From Dyella monticola (GTDB lineage: Bacteria; Pseudomonadota; Gammaproteobacteria; Xanthomonadales; Rhodanobacteraceae), in NCBI RefSeq assembly GCF_003363155.1, contig NZ_QRBE01000013.1, positions 62,001-126,000 on the forward strand: a DNA stretch of 64,000 nucleotides. The letters are read 5' to 3'. A model generated the notes under the pieces. The model worked only from the letters and a program-made list of their open reading frames with translations. It had not been told where the DNA came from and ran no database searches. Each line of letters opens with the position of its first letter. The stretch's first letter is position 1. Below, one piece after another: positions 47,513-57,041 of the stretch. Made by a program: the position numbers and the translations under genes.

Positions 47513-47596
47513 CGCGTCCTTGGCTGGGCTCTATGCCAGTTATTCGGACTGCGTGCCGTTGGAGTTACAGGGCGGCCGTGCCTGCCCGGTTATTGC

Positions 47597-48376
47597 TCAA
47601 GCAGCCGTGCCAAGGCCATGGACGAGACCCGCGCTGAGCCATGCCTGCAGGAGGGCGACCATGCGCGGCAGCGCGACCGTCTCGCCATGGCGTGCGGCAA
47701 GCGTCGCGCAAAGCTGGGCGAAGGGAGCCCCGTGCTGGGCGGCGGACAGCACCTGCCATTCGTCTTCCTCCAGTCGGCGGTAGTGGACCTGCGTATCCAG
47801 ACGCCACACCAGCATGTGCCGCGGCGCGGCGTAGCGGCGCAGATGGGGTCGTTCGCTACCGTTATCGGCGGCGCGGCGAAAGGCGTCCACGTTACAGGTG
47901 CAGGGGAGTACTTGCAGATCACGCAGCAAGGAAAGCCGCAGATCCGCCCATGCATGCGGTGGCACAGCGGCCAATTCGCCGGCGCTCAGGTGTGTTTCGT
48001 TCGCTGCGTCGAACGCGGTCGAGATCGCCCAATCCAGGCGCGCCATCTCGGCAAGCTGCGGCGTCTGGCGGTGTGTGTTGTCCAGAAAAGTGGCGAGCCG
48101 ACTGCCGTACCAACGGATGTTGTAGTGCTCCGACGGATGCGTATCGATATACGCATCAAGCAGTGCGCGAAAACGCCGTCCGGCTATGCTCTGCAAACCC
48201 ACGAACTCGTTCGCCAGCGCGTCGCGCAGGCGGACGCGATAGCCATGACGATAGATGTCCAGGCGGCTTTGTGCGTCGGCGACAACATCGCCGCGTACCT
48301 CGATCATGTGCGCCTGCGTTGCGCCACCCATCACGGCCTGGAGCATCTGCTGTTGTAGCTGCTGCAGCGCGCTCAT
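47597..48376 (-). CDS. HvfC/BufC-type DNA-binding-domain (DUF2063) partner protein
   Basis: A 259-aa protein of the DUF2063/HvfC family, the usual partner of the DUF692 enzyme in modifying small Cys peptides. The conserved N-terminal segment has RLDIYRHGYRVRLRDAL and ANEFVGLQSIAG. The C-terminal ~90 residues contain a winged-helix-like region ending in ALLQAWLSAGLV. The ATG at 48376 overlaps the upstream stop (ATGA), giving translational coupling. Known partners bind the peptide leader or core. The older DNA-binding label for this family is probably not its role here. Confidence 0.85.
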   Translation of the reverse strand: MSALQQLQQQMLQAVMGGATQAHMIEVRGDVVADAQSRLDIYRHGYRVRLRDALANEFVGLQSIAGRRFRALLDAYIDTHPSEHYNIRWYGSRLATFLDNTHRQTPQLAEMARLDWAISTAFDAANETHLSAGELAAVPPHAWADLRLSLLRDLQVLPCTCNVDAFRRAADNGSERPHLRRYAAPRHMLVWRLDTQVHYRRLEEDEWQVLSAAQHGAPFAQLCATLAARHGETVALPRMVALLQAWLSAGLVHGLGTAA

Positions 48377-49221
48377 GCCGCATCCCGCAGCAATGGTTCG
48401 GCCAGGGCGCGTGCGTGGTCGAGTTCGGCAAGAAGATCGGCCCAGGGCGGAAAATGGTCGTCGCGCTCGATCATGGTTGATACGCGGCCGAAGCGGCGAA
48501 CAGCTTCGACGTAAAGCGCCCACACCGCGTTCGACACGGGTGCGTCGTGCGTATCGATGATCAGGCGTTCACCTTGTTCGTAGCCGGCCAGATGAAACTG
48601 CTGTACCCGCGAAACAGGAATGCCGCGCAGGTAGTCGGATGACGAGAAACCGTGGTTCGTCGCGCTGACATGCACATTGTTGATGTCGAGCAGAATGAGG
48701 CAGTCCGAGCGCTCGGCCACTTCGGCGATGAATTCCCACTCGGTCAGTTGCGACTGCGCAAAGCTTACGTAGCTGGATACATTTTCAAGCAGAATGCGAC
48801 GCTTTAGTACGTCCTGCACATGCTTCACGCGGCTCACCACGTGATCGAGCGCTTCTTCGGTGTAGGGCAGCGGCATCAGGTCGTGCAGATTCACGCCTTG
48901 CACGCCCGTCCAGCACAGGTGGTCCGAAACCCACGCCGGTTCGATGCGTTGTGCGAGGGCAGCGAGGCGTGCGAGGTAATCCTGATCGAGCGGATCGGTG
49001 CTGCCGATCGACATCGACACACCGTGCATCACCAGCGGAAAACGCTCGCGGAATCGCTCGAGCCAGGTCAATGGCAGGCCACCATCCACCATGTAGTTTT
49101 CCGAGACCACTTCCAGCCACTGGACTTGCGGAGGTGACGCGAGCAGCGCCTCGTAATACTCCACGCGCAGGCCAAGGCCGTAGCCCAGATAAGGAAGTGC
49201 ATCAGGACGCATGGCGGTCAT
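48373..49221 (-). CDS. DUF692 multinuclear iron oxidase (HvfB/BufB/MbnB-like)
   Basis: A 282-aa TIM-barrel enzyme of the MNIO (DUF692) family, which uses iron centres and O2 to modify cysteines in small peptides, for example to oxazolone/thioamide or thiooxazole groups. Metal-ligand segments are visible: VMHGVSMSIG (His), WVSDHLCW (Asp/His), LLENVSSY (Glu), LLDINNVHVSATNHG (Asp, Asn, His), QFHLAGYE (His), IDTHDAPV and IERDDHFPPW (Glu, Asp). The opening LGYGLGLR resembles the family's GxGLGLR motif. I take the start at 49221, although the ribosome binding site is weak. It sits between the Cys-peptide gene and the HvfC gene. Confidence 0.92.
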   Translation of the reverse strand: MTAMRPDALPYLGYGLGLRVEYYEALLASPPQVQWLEVVSENYMVDGGLPLTWLERFRERFPLVMHGVSMSIGSTDPLDQDYLARLAALAQRIEPAWVSDHLCWTGVQGVNLHDLMPLPYTEEALDHVVSRVKHVQDVLKRRILLENVSSYVSFAQSQLTEWEFIAEVAERSDCLILLDINNVHVSATNHGFSSSDYLRGIPVSRVQQFHLAGYEQGERLIIDTHDAPVSNAVWALYVEAVRRFGRVSTMIERDDHFPPWADLLAELDHARALAEPLLRDAA

Positions 49222-49283
49222 GGGGCGATTTGTGGGTGAGCCGGTACCTCTCCCGAGGGGAGAGGTACTGGACGATCGATGCA

Positions 49284-49553
49284 TTACTTCTTCACAGCGG
49301 CCTGTGCGGCGGTGCAGTCGGCCTGCGTCTTCTGCATGGTGAAGCCCTGGCCTTTGCAGGAGTTTTGTCCCTTGCAGGAATTGCTGGCCTGCTTGCATGC
49401 GCCCTGGCCTTTGCAGGACGAGGAGTTCAGGCACTTGACCATGGCCTGGTCGCCTGCGGGCGAGCCGATGGGCGCGGCCGATACCGTAGCGGCGGCAAAT
49501 AAGCCGGCCACCATCACGGCCATCGCGCCGGCATTGACTGTCTTGATGTTCAT
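49284..49553 (-). CDS. Cys-repeat bufferin/HvfA-type metallopeptide precursor
   Basis: An 89-aa exported small protein. The ATG at 49553 has GGAG 8 nt upstream. A signal peptide (MAVMVAGLFAAATVSA) is cut near SAAP. The mature ~62 residues hold six cysteines, four of them in a repeated C-K-G-Q or C-K-Q motif (SSCKGQ, GACKQ, NSCKGQ, NSCKGQ), flanked by KCL and ADC. Such peptides are substrates of DUF692 enzymes and are thought to chelate copper or other metals in the periplasm. Precursor, MNIO and partner genes are in the usual order. A longer frame extending across the divergent doxX gene is spurious. Confidence 0.88.
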   Translation of the reverse strand: MNIKTVNAGAMAVMVAGLFAAATVSAAPIGSPAGDQAMVKCLNSSSCKGQGACKQASNSCKGQNSCKGQGFTMQKTQADCTAAQAAVKK

Positions 49554-49823
49554 ATCTCTGGCTCCAAGAAGTATGTGATCGCCGCATGGCGGCACGGGGA
49601 ATGACGTGTCCGAGCGACAAGTCTGCACATTCGGACTAAGCCATTGTGCTGCTCCGGTCCATGGGTTGCTGCGCCCGTGCATCCCGCATTTATGCCCATT
49701 CGTCCGGCTGCTGTGGCGATTTGCCATGCAGGACCTTCGGCAAGAAAGCCTGGACGCCCGGACATGGAGGGCGTGGGTGAGCCCACGCATCATGCACCTA
49801 CTTATTTCAAAGGAATATGTGCA
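49554..49823. promoter_or_regulatory. Divergent region between the metallopeptide and doxX genes
   Basis: A 270-bp non-coding gap. It holds a perfect 7-bp hairpin GCGTGGG-TGAG-CCCACGC at 49771-49788, 36 bp before the doxX start and therefore probably in its leader. Ribosome binding sites for both genes are clear. I could not identify a promoter or a metal-regulator box. Confidence 0.5.
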
Positions 49824-50285
49824 ATGCGTCATTTCATAGCGACCACGGCGTCGCGCGCGCTGGCTGTGCTGGACAGCGTGCGTTGGCTCGGACCCTTGGT
49901 GGTGCGGTTGGTGTTTGGCTACTTCTGGCTGGAAACCGGCATCGCCAAGGTGCACAACCTGGATGGATTCACCCAGCGCTTTGTGGGGTGGGGCATACCG
50001 TATCCGTCGTTTAGTGCCGCGCTGTCGGCCTGGACGGAGTTGCTTGGCGGCTTGTTGCTGATGCTTGGGCTTTTCACACGCCTGGTGACGATTCCGATGA
50101 TCATCAACATGATCGTGGCGGTGACCTTGGTGGTATCCACCAACCTGATGGGATTGGACGATTACGTCGAGGCCGACGAAGTGGTCTACACGCTGATCTT
50201 CGTCTGGTTCCTGATCGCAGGGCCGGGAAAGATCAGCCTGGACACGCTGGTTGCACGTGCGTTGCGCATCCACACGCGCGACTAG
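49824..50285 (+). CDS. DoxX-family inner-membrane protein
   Basis: A 153-aa protein with four predicted transmembrane helices, including VVRLVFGYFWLETGIAKV and LLGGLLLMLGLFTRLVTIPM, typical of DoxX. The start at 49824 has AAAGGA about 9 nt upstream. DoxX genes commonly travel with DUF692/DUF2063 peptide clusters (BufD/HvfD-like). Here the gene is divergent rather than in the operon. Its role may be redox or metal related, but this is inferred only from association. Confidence 0.87.
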   Translation: MRHFIATTASRALAVLDSVRWLGPLVVRLVFGYFWLETGIAKVHNLDGFTQRFVGWGIPYPSFSAALSAWTELLGGLLLMLGLFTRLVTIPMIINMIVAVTLVVSTNLMGLDDYVEADEVVYTLIFVWFLIAGPGKISLDTLVARALRIHTRD

Positions 50286-50299
50286 GGCGATGACGAACG

Positions 50300-50938
50300 C
50301 TAGCGCGTGAGAAAAGAGAGCAACAACTTCCCTGCAATGCTCCACATCACTATTGCAATAAGCACATCGAGCACGCGCCACGCCATGGGCTTGCGAAACA
50401 GCGGCGCAAGCAGGCGCGCGCCATAAGAGAGACTGAAGAACCAGATGAACGATGCCGTTGCCGCACCCACGGCGAACAGCATGCGTGGCTCCAGCAACGG
50501 CCACGCGGAGGCGAGGCTGCCGATCAGCAACACGGTATCGAGATAGACGTGCGGATTGAGCCAGGTGAAAGCGGCGCACGTGGCCAGTACCTGCCACACC
50601 GTGCCGGTGTCGGCATGGGCGTCAGCCGCCAGTACGCGCGGATGAATGGCGCGGCGCAGCGCCTGGATGCCGTACCAGATCAACAGCAGCGCGCCCGCGC
50701 ACGCCACCACGGCCAGTGCGCGTGGATGCTGGCCGATCGCAGCGCCAAGCCCGCTTACGCCTGCCGCGATGAGCGCGGCGTCGGATAGCGCGCAGAACAG
50801 TGCGACAGAAAAACGGTGCCGCTGCAACAGACCTTGTCGCAACACGAAGGCATTCTGTGCACCGATCGCGATGATCAGCGAAGCGCCGAGCAGTAATCCG
50901 GCAAGAAAGGGTGCGTGCGACGACGTTGCCGCAATCAA
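50300..50938 (-). CDS. LysE/ArgO-family amino-acid exporter
   Basis: A 212-aa six-helix exporter of the LysE/ArgO type, probably for basic amino acids. The signature [17 protein letters not shown] is near residues 20-36, and [20 protein letters not shown] is the typical central motif. I place the start at a TTG at 50938, with AAGGAA 8 nt upstream, overlapping the gshA stop (TTGA). An ATG at 50980 lies inside gshA and lacks a ribosome binding site. It is convergent with doxX, only 14 bp from its end. Confidence 0.88.
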   Translation of the reverse strand: MIAATSSHAPFLAGLLLGASLIIAIGAQNAFVLRQGLLQRHRFSVALFCALSDAALIAAGVSGLGAAIGQHPRALAVVACAGALLLIWYGIQALRRAIHPRVLAADAHADTGTVWQVLATCAAFTWLNPHVYLDTVLLIGSLASAWPLLEPRMLFAVGAATASFIWFFSLSYGARLLAPLFRKPMAWRVLDVLIAIVMWSIAGKLLLSFLTR

Positions 50939-52302
50939 TATGCAAATTCCTTGAAGACCGGATCCACGCTGCCGTTCCACTCACCGTTGAACAATTCGAG
51001 CTTGCGCTCGGCCGGGGTCTGGTTGGCCTCGACGATTTCGATCAAGGGTTCAAGGAAAATGCTTTCGTTGGCGCCATTGCGGTTGAGGCGGTTGCGACGC
51101 TTCAGGCCGTGCGCGGCAATGTGCAGCGTCTCGCGCGCAAGGTCACGCACGGTGCCGTTGCGGAACGGCAGCTTGAGTGCATGCTTCGGTACACCATCGC
51201 GCAAGGCATGGCGTTCTTGGCGCGTGAAATCTTTCACCAGATCCCACGCCGCTTGCAGTGCTTCGTCGTCGTAGAGCAGCCCGACCCAAAGTGCGGGCAG
51301 CGCGCACAGACGATTCCATGGACCACCATCGGCACCGCGCATTTCCAGGTATTGCTTCAGGCGCACTTCCGGAAATGCGGTGGTGAGGTGATCGGCCCAG
51401 TCTTTCAGGGATGCGTGCGTGCCGGGTAGCTCCTCGAGCGTGCCACTCATGAAACGCTTGAAGTCCTTGCCGGCCAGATCGATGTAGCGACCGTCCTGGT
51501 AGCTGAAGTACATCGGCACGTCGAGCATGTAATCGACATAGCGTTCGTAGCCGAAGCTGTCCTCGAACACGAAGTCGAGCATGCCGGTGCGATCGGCGTC
51601 GGTATCGGTCCATACGTGCGAGCGGTACGACAGATACCCGTTGGGTTTGCCGTCGGTAAACGGGGAGTCGGCGAACAAGGCCGTGGCAATCGGCTGCAGA
51701 GCGAGGCTGGTGCGGAACTTGCGCACCATGTCCGGTTCGCTTTCGAAATCCAGGTTCACCTGCACGGTGCAGGTACGTTTCATCATGTCCAGGCCGAGCG
51801 AGCCGACCTTGGGCATATAGTCGCGCATGATCTTGTAGCGACCTTTGGGCATCCATGGCATCTCGTCGCGCTGCCACTTAGGCTGGAAGCCCATGCCCAA
51901 AAAGCCCAGGCCCAGCCCGTCCGCCACGGCACGCACTTCCTCCAGATGGCTGTTCACTTCGCAACAGGTCTGGTGGATGGTTTCCAGTGGCGCGCCGGAT
52001 AGTTCCAGTTGCCCGGCCGGTTCCAGCGTGATGTTGGCGTTGCCCTGGACCAGCGCGACAGGTGTCTCGCCCTCGCGCACGATCTCCCAACCGTAGCGCG
52101 CCGCGATGCCTTCCAGCAGCGCGCGGATACCGCGGTCGCCTTCGAATGTGGGCGGGCGCAAATCGTCGTCGCGGAACCCGAATTTCTCGTGTTCGGTGCC
52201 GATGCGCCATGCTTCGCGCGGCTTTTCCCCGGCGGCGAGGTAGTCGAGCAGTTGCTGGCGGCCGTAGATCGGGGTGCTTTTGACGGCACTGGGTATGGAC
52301 AC
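50935..52302 (-). CDS. gshA: Glutamate-cysteine ligase
   Basis: A 455-aa gamma-glutamylcysteine synthetase of the plant/alphaproteobacterial-type group, first step of glutathione synthesis in the cytoplasm. Conserved segments are [12 protein letters not shown] near 32-43, [23 protein letters not shown] with [12 protein letters not shown], and [10 protein letters not shown]. The closing part has [18 protein letters not shown]. This differs from the E. coli-type GshA, which lacks these motifs. It is directly followed by the exporter gene with an overlapping stop/start. Confidence 0.95.
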   Translation of the reverse strand: MSIPSAVKSTPIYGRQQLLDYLAAGEKPREAWRIGTEHEKFGFRDDDLRPPTFEGDRGIRALLEGIAARYGWEIVREGETPVALVQGNANITLEPAGQLELSGAPLETIHQTCCEVNSHLEEVRAVADGLGLGFLGMGFQPKWQRDEMPWMPKGRYKIMRDYMPKVGSLGLDMMKRTCTVQVNLDFESEPDMVRKFRTSLALQPIATALFADSPFTDGKPNGYLSYRSHVWTDTDADRTGMLDFVFEDSFGYERYVDYMLDVPMYFSYQDGRYIDLAGKDFKRFMSGTLEELPGTHASLKDWADHLTTAFPEVRLKQYLEMRGADGGPWNRLCALPALWVGLLYDDEALQAAWDLVKDFTRQERHALRDGVPKHALKLPFRNGTVRDLARETLHIAAHGLKRRNRLNRNGANESIFLEPLIEIVEANQTPAERKLELFNGEWNGSVDPVFKEFAY

Positions 52303-52454
52303 GGGGCAAGCCTCACGGGGATAGCCCCCGACTATGGAGGCATCGTGCCGCCGCGAAAAGGGGGGCGGTCAAAAAAATTGTACGTGACAGTACAGCTACA
52401 GCGACGGCCGATGCGGAAGCGTGACGTAAGGTTATGGAGGTGCGAGGCCGCGCG

Positions 52455-53942
52455 CTATGCGCCCGGAAACACTACTCTCATCCGCGCGCCACTACCTTCC
52501 AGCGCATCCAATATCTCAAAGCGGGCATGGTGGCTGCGCGCGATTTCCTCGACGATGGCCAGCCCCAGGCCGCTGCTCTGTCCGTCGCTGCCGGCGGCGC
52601 GGTAGAAGCGTTCGCGCACGCGCTCACGCTCGGCCGGAGCAATGCCGGGGCCGCTGTCTTCCACTTCCAGATAGGGAATGTGGTCGTGCAGCCCGCACCG
52701 TAAGGTGATGCGACCGCCGTCGGGTGTGTGGCGGATGGCGTTGTCGAGCAGATTGATCAGTAGTTCGTGCAATAGCCAGTGCACGCCGCGCACTTGGGCA
52801 GGCGCGCATTCGGCGCCAAGGTCGATGTCGCGGGCGATGGCGCGATCGAGCATCGAATCGGCGACGGTTCCGATCAGCGGTTCGAGCGGCACGATGACGA
52901 AGTCGCCAGGGCTGTGGGTGGAAGGCTCCGCACGCGCAAGGGCAAGCAATTGATTGGCGGTATGTGCCAGACGATCCACGCTGCCCTGCAGGCGGGCGAT
53001 GCGCTCTTGCTGCGCCTGGTCGCCGCTCTCGCTCGCCAGCACTTCCAGTTGCGATTTCAGCCCGGTGAGCGGTGTACGTAACTGATGTGCGGCATTGGTA
53101 AGAAAGTGCTGCTGCGCGAGCGCGGCGTCGCGCACGGTAAGCAGCAGCGTGTTGAGCGATTGCACCAGCGAGTGCACTTCGCTTGGCACCGACTCCAGCG
53201 GCAGCGGCTGCAGCGATTGAGGCTGCCGCTGTGTGATGCGTTCGCGCAAGCGGTTGATCGGCCGCAAGGCCATGGTGATGCCGAACAGGCATAGGCCAAG
53301 CACCAGCGCCAATTGAATGCCATCGCTCAAGCCGATGACGGTATCCAATCGATGCACCACGTGGTCACGCCGGTGCACGGTCTCGCCCACCGTGACGATC
53401 ACAGCTTGATTATTGACCTTGGTGCGATAGCTGACGATGCGCAAGGCCAGGTGTTTGTACGTCGCATCGCTGTAGCGCAGGCTGTCCACTTCACCGCCTT
53501 GCGCCATCGGCAAACCTTCATCGCCCGCGAGCGTCTGGCCGCTGGGCAGGCTGACCCGATAGATGAAGCTGTCGCGGGACTCTGGGTACAGCCGCATCCA
53601 GGCCATGGGCTGGCCGGCAGGTTCGAAATGCATCGGGGGTGGGCGATGCGGTTGGAACTGACCGCCAGGCCCGGGCGGCGGCGCACCCGGTGGATGCATG
53701 GCCGGCGTCCCCTCGGGCATTTCGAGGTAGAGCACGCCATCGGCCGCAGGTTGCACATGCGCCGCAATGGCAATCGCCCCTCGCGCCAGCGCGCGATCGA
53801 AGGCGTCGTACATGGGTGTAACAAACGTGCGGTGATCGGCCCAGATGCTGGCCACCATCAGCGTCACCAGGGGCAACAGCAGATAGATGACCAGCCGCCC
53901 GCGGATACTGGGCGCGCGCTTGCGTTGGGCCGCGATGGACAT
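52455..53942 (-). CDS. Sensor histidine kinase (TctE/QseC-like)
   Basis: A 495-aa inner-membrane kinase. Helix 1 is near residues 17-35 (LVIYLLLPLVTLMVASIW) and helix 2 near 208-226, with a ~170-residue periplasmic sensor between them. A HAMP-like linker follows, with the phospho-acceptor H286 in TNAAHQLRTPL. N-box LLDNAIRH and G-boxes EDSGPGIAP and GLGLAIV are intact. The start at 53942 was chosen because a longer frame overlaps the response regulator. The periplasmic part has an unusual Pro/His/Met-rich insert (about 75-115). It is cotranscribed with the regulator, 7 bp downstream. Confidence 0.9.
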   Translation of the reverse strand: MSIAAQRKRAPSIRGRLVIYLLLPLVTLMVASIWADHRTFVTPMYDAFDRALARGAIAIAAHVQPAADGVLYLEMPEGTPAMHPPGAPPPGPGGQFQPHRPPPMHFEPAGQPMAWMRLYPESRDSFIYRVSLPSGQTLAGDEGLPMAQGGEVDSLRYSDATYKHLALRIVSYRTKVNNQAVIVTVGETVHRRDHVVHRLDTVIGLSDGIQLALVLGLCLFGITMALRPINRLRERITQRQPQSLQPLPLESVPSEVHSLVQSLNTLLLTVRDAALAQQHFLTNAAHQLRTPLTGLKSQLEVLASESGDQAQQERIARLQGSVDRLAHTANQLLALARAEPSTHSPGDFVIVPLEPLIGTVADSMLDRAIARDIDLGAECAPAQVRGVHWLLHELLINLLDNAIRHTPDGGRITLRCGLHDHIPYLEVEDSGPGIAPAERERVRERFYRAAGSDGQSSGLGLAIVEEIARSHHARFEILDALEGSGARMRVVFPGA

Positions 53943-53949
53943 GGCTCGG

Positions 53950-54627
53950 CTAGGCGTCTTCGAGACGATATCCCAGGCCTCGGATGCCGCGGACCGTGGC
54001 CGCATCGCCGAGTTTTGCGCGCAACCGGGAGACATGTACTTCGATGGCGTTGCCGGAGATTTCCTCGTCCCAGCTCACGATCGCCTGGATCAAGCGTTCC
54101 TTGCTCACTACGCGGCCGCTGTGATGGGCCAGGCACTCCAGGATCGACCACTCGCGGCGGGTGAGCTCAAGCACCCGGCCGCTGTCGTCGATGGCGCGGC
54201 GACCGGCCAGATCGATGCGCAGGCGCCCCACCACCATTTCGTTGGCGGTGGCGGCGGTGGCGCGACGGATCAGCGCGCGGCAGCGTGCGGCCAGTTCCGG
54301 CAGGGCGAACGGCTTGACCAGGTAATCGTCGGCGCCGAGGTCGAGCGCGTTGACACGATCGTCCAGGCCATCGCGGGCCGTCACGATCAATAGCGGCAGC
54401 GAGCTGCCTTCGCGGCGCAGGCGCCGGACCAGGGTGAAACCGTCTTCGCCGGGCAGGCCAAGATCCACGATGGCCAAGTCGTAGTGGGTGGTATCCAGGC
54501 GCGATTGCACCGATTCGGCATCCGTCACCGCGTCGACCACGTAACCGGCGGTAGCCAGGCCACGGACGATGGCATCGGAAACCAGGGGATCGTCTTCAAC
54601 TAGCAGGATGCGCATACGACTTGACAT
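53950..54627 (-). CDS. OmpR/PhoB-type response regulator (TctD-like)
   Basis: A 225-aa regulator. The receiver domain has the acidic pocket EDD (11-13), phospho-acceptor D55 in AIVDLGLPG, and the conserved Lys in DYLVKPF. The C-terminal winged helix includes LELTRREWSILECLAHHSG and a SRLRAKLG recognition region, typical of OmpR-family DNA binding. A start four codons further in (MRILLVEDD) is equally possible. It is the first gene of the two-component operon. The system's stimulus is unknown. Confidence 0.92.
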   Translation of the reverse strand: MSSRMRILLVEDDPLVSDAIVRGLATAGYVVDAVTDAESVQSRLDTTHYDLAIVDLGLPGEDGFTLVRRLRREGSSLPLLIVTARDGLDDRVNALDLGADDYLVKPFALPELAARCRALIRRATAATANEMVVGRLRIDLAGRRAIDDSGRVLELTRREWSILECLAHHSGRVVSKERLIQAIVSWDEEISGNAIEVHVSRLRAKLGDAATVRGIRGLGYRLEDA

Positions 54628-54743
54628 GTGGGGGTTACAAAATCGTATCAGCTAATGGCCGCTTAAATCCCTTTGCAGGGCTAATTCGGGAGCAACGACA
54701 ACTTCCCGTAAGGTATCGGCGCGCCTTGAAAACGTAGCCAAGA

Positions 54744-54770
54744 AAAAGCCGCCTTTCGGCGGCTTTTCTT
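54744..54770. terminator. Intrinsic terminator downstream of rho
   Basis: A stem AGCCGCC / GGCGGCT (54747-54764) with loop TTTC, extended by A/T pairs. It has T-rich flanks on both strands (GGCTTTTTCTT on the minus strand). It lies about 20 bp past the rho stop on the minus strand. It also insulates the two-component operon from rho. Confidence 0.85.
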
Positions 54771-54789
54771 TACGCACTTTTTATGTCGC

Positions 54790-56556
54790 TCAACGCTTCA
54801 TCGAATTGAAGAACTCGTCGTTGGACTTGGTGTTCTTCATCTTGTCGAGCATGAATTCCATCGCGGCCAGTTCATCCATGGGATGAAGCAGTTTGCGCAG
54901 AATCCAGATCTTGGCGAGCAGGTCCGGCTCGATCAGCAGATCTTCGCGGCGGGTGCCGGAGCGATTGATGTCGATGGCCGGATACACGCGCTTCTCGGAG
55001 ATGCGGCGAGACAGGTGCACTTCCATGTTGCCGGTGCCCTTGAACTCTTCGTAGATCACCTCGTCCATCTTGCTGCCGGTGTCGATCAGCGCGGTGGCGA
55101 TGATGGTGAGCGAGCCGCCTTCTTCGACATTGCGCGCGGCGCCAAAGAAGCGCTTCGGACGCTGCAGCGCATTGGCGTCCACACCACCGGTGAGCACCTT
55201 GCCCGAGCTCGGTACCACGGTGTTGTACGCGCGGGCCAGGCGGGTGATGGAGTCCAGCAGGATGACGACATCCTTCTTGTGCTCGACCAGGCGCTTGGCG
55301 CGCTCGATCACCATTTCGGCAACCTGCACGTGGCGCACGGCCGGTTCGTCGAAGGTGGAGCTGATCACTTCGGCACGCACTGTGCGGGCGATTTCCGTCA
55401 CTTCTTCCGGACGCTCGTCGACCAGCAGAATGATCAGATGCACGTCGGGATGGTTGTACTGGATCGCGTGCGCGATGTTCTGCAGCATCATCGTTTTACC
55501 GGATTTCGGCTGCGAGACGATCAAGCCGCGTTGACCGCGACCGATCGGCGCGACCAGGTCGAGAATGCGGGCGGTGATGTCTTCGGTCGAACCGTTGCCA
55601 CGTTCCAGGTGGAACGCCTTGCGCGGGAACAATGGCGTGAGGTTTTCGAACAGCATCTTGTTCTTGGATGCTTCCGGCGGATCGCCGTTGATGTCGTCCA
55701 CCTTCAGCAGCGCGAAGTAGCGTTCGCCTTCCTTCGGATGGCGCACGCGTCCGGTGATGTAGTCGCCGGTGCGCAGGTTGAAGCGGCGGATCTGGCTGGG
55801 CGAGACGTAGATATCGTCGGGGCCGGCTAGGTAGGACTCGTCGGCCGAGCGCAGAAAGCCAAAGCCGTCCTGCAGGATTTCCAGCACACCTTCGGCCCAG
55901 ATGCCGCCGCCCGAACGGGCGTGGGCCTTGAGGATGTTGAAGATCACATCCTGGCGACGCTGACGGGCGACGCCTTCCTGGATACCGAGCGATTCGGCGA
56001 ATTCCAGCAGTTGAACCGGATTCTTGCGCTTCAGTTCGGTGAGGTTGATGACGCGGTCGTTGCTGCCGATATCGGCGTTTTCGTCATCCACCGGCAGGCC
56101 GTGCGGATTGCGCGGCGGTCCACCCTGGCCCGGTGGGCGCGGCTGGCCGCGCTCGTGGCGGCGGCGCCGGTTGCGGTCGTTGCGGTCGTTGCGATCATTG
56201 CGACGGTCATTGCCGCCCTGGCCTTGATTGTTGCCCTGATTTTGCGGCTGGCCGCCGTTGCCGTAGGGCACATTCTCACGCGGTTGCTCCGACGCGTCGC
56301 CACCCTGGCCGTAGCGAAGCGGTTCCTGCGCCGGCGTCGAAGCCGGTGCGTCGGCGCGCGTTTCGGGGGGCGGCGCCGGTCGCTCGGGCACGGGTGGCGG
56401 CGTTTGGGCGGGTCGTTCACCGGAGGCATTCGCCTCGGCGGCGGCCGCGGCAGATCGACGCGGGGAACGAGTGCGGGTAGGGGTATCAGTCACAGGTTTG
56501 GAGTCGGCGCGGACAGCGTCGGAAGAATCTTTGCTTTCGATATCGGACACGGGCAA
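54790..56556 (-). CDS. rho: Transcription termination factor Rho with long disordered extension
   Basis: A 588-aa hexameric RNA/DNA helicase that terminates transcription. Canonical Rho begins about residue 168 ([18 protein letters not shown]). The RNA-binding domain has DGFGFLR and [16 protein letters not shown], the Walker A is SQPKSGKT, Walker [12 protein letters not shown], and the Q/R-loop region [19 protein letters not shown] follows. The first ~167 residues are a low-complexity extension rich in Pro, Gly, Asn and Arg, with [11 protein letters not shown]-type repeats and an R-rich patch. E. coli Rho (419 aa) lacks it. Downstream neighbours trxA and rhlB keep the E. coli-like linkage. 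Confidence 0.97.
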   Translation of the reverse strand: MPVSDIESKDSSDAVRADSKPVTDTPTRTRSPRRSAAAAAEANASGERPAQTPPPVPERPAPPPETRADAPASTPAQEPLRYGQGGDASEQPRENVPYGNGGQPQNQGNNQGQGGNDRRNDRNDRNDRNRRRRHERGQPRPPGQGGPPRNPHGLPVDDENADIGSNDRVINLTELKRKNPVQLLEFAESLGIQEGVARQRRQDVIFNILKAHARSGGGIWAEGVLEILQDGFGFLRSADESYLAGPDDIYVSPSQIRRFNLRTGDYITGRVRHPKEGERYFALLKVDDINGDPPEASKNKMLFENLTPLFPRKAFHLERGNGSTEDITARILDLVAPIGRGQRGLIVSQPKSGKTMMLQNIAHAIQYNHPDVHLIILLVDERPEEVTEIARTVRAEVISSTFDEPAVRHVQVAEMVIERAKRLVEHKKDVVILLDSITRLARAYNTVVPSSGKVLTGGVDANALQRPKRFFGAARNVEEGGSLTIIATALIDTGSKMDEVIYEEFKGTGNMEVHLSRRISEKRVYPAIDINRSGTRREDLLIEPDLLAKIWILRKLLHPMDELAAMEFMLDKMKNTKSNDEFFNSMKR

Positions 56557-56714
56557 ACCTCACGGGGCGCCGTTGATGACAGGAGGGAGGACGAGCGTTG
56601 CGCGGAAACGCGCGAGAGGGCAGGACAGCCCCACTGGAAGGAATCTAGCACCCGCCGCGCAGCGACGTAAAGGGCCGCTGCAGCGACGGATTATACAACG
56701 ATTATCAAACCGAA
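56557..56714. other. rho leader / trxA-rho spacer
   Basis: A 158-bp gap between trxA and rho, both on the minus strand; it should hold the rho leader. In E. coli the rho leader is autoregulated by Rho, but no sequence element for that can be read here. A region reading TTATACAACGATTATCAAACC at its right-hand end is relatively AT-rich. No hairpin terminator is evident. Confidence 0.35.
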
Positions 56715-57041
56715 TCAGATCGTCTTGTCGATGATCTGCTTGAGCTGCCCCTTGCTGACGGCCCCGATCTGGGTGGCTTCCACCTTGCCGTTCTTGAACA
56801 CCATCAGCGTGGGAATGCCGCGCACGCCATAGGTGCGGGGGGTTTTCTGGTTGTGGTCGATGTTCAGTTTCACCACTCGCAGCTTGCCCTGGTATTCCTT
56901 GGCCAGCTCATCCAGCGCCGGGGCGATGGCCTTGCAGGGGCCACACCATTCCGCCCAGAAATCGAGTAGTACGGGGGTGTCGGACTTCAGCACTTCCTGG
57001 TCGAAGGCGTCGTCGCTCACGTGGGTAATCAATTCGCTCAC
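56715..57041 (-). CDS. trxA: Thioredoxin 1
   Basis: A 108-aa cytoplasmic thioredoxin, the normal length for TrxA. The redox motif is WCGPCK in [14 protein letters not shown], with the cis-Pro in RGIPTLMVF and the expected buried Asp in VLLDFWAEW. The start is a GTG at 57041 with GGAG 8 nt upstream; the reading extending back to 57113 adds residues not found in thioredoxins. It lies between rhlB and rho, as in enterics. It likely supplies electrons to the methionine sulfoxide reductase encoded at 988-1476. Confidence 0.94.
   Translation of the reverse strand: MSELITHVSDDAFDQEVLKSDTPVLLDFWAEWCGPCKAIAPALDELAKEYQGKLRVVKLNIDHNQKTPRTYGVRGIPTLMVFKNGKVEATQIGAVSKGQLKQIIDKTI

Noticed and set aside
49554-50597. 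Long minus-strand frame upstream of the metallopeptide gene
   Set aside because: It is antisense to doxX and lacks a start signal; the 89-aa protein with a signal peptide is the real gene.
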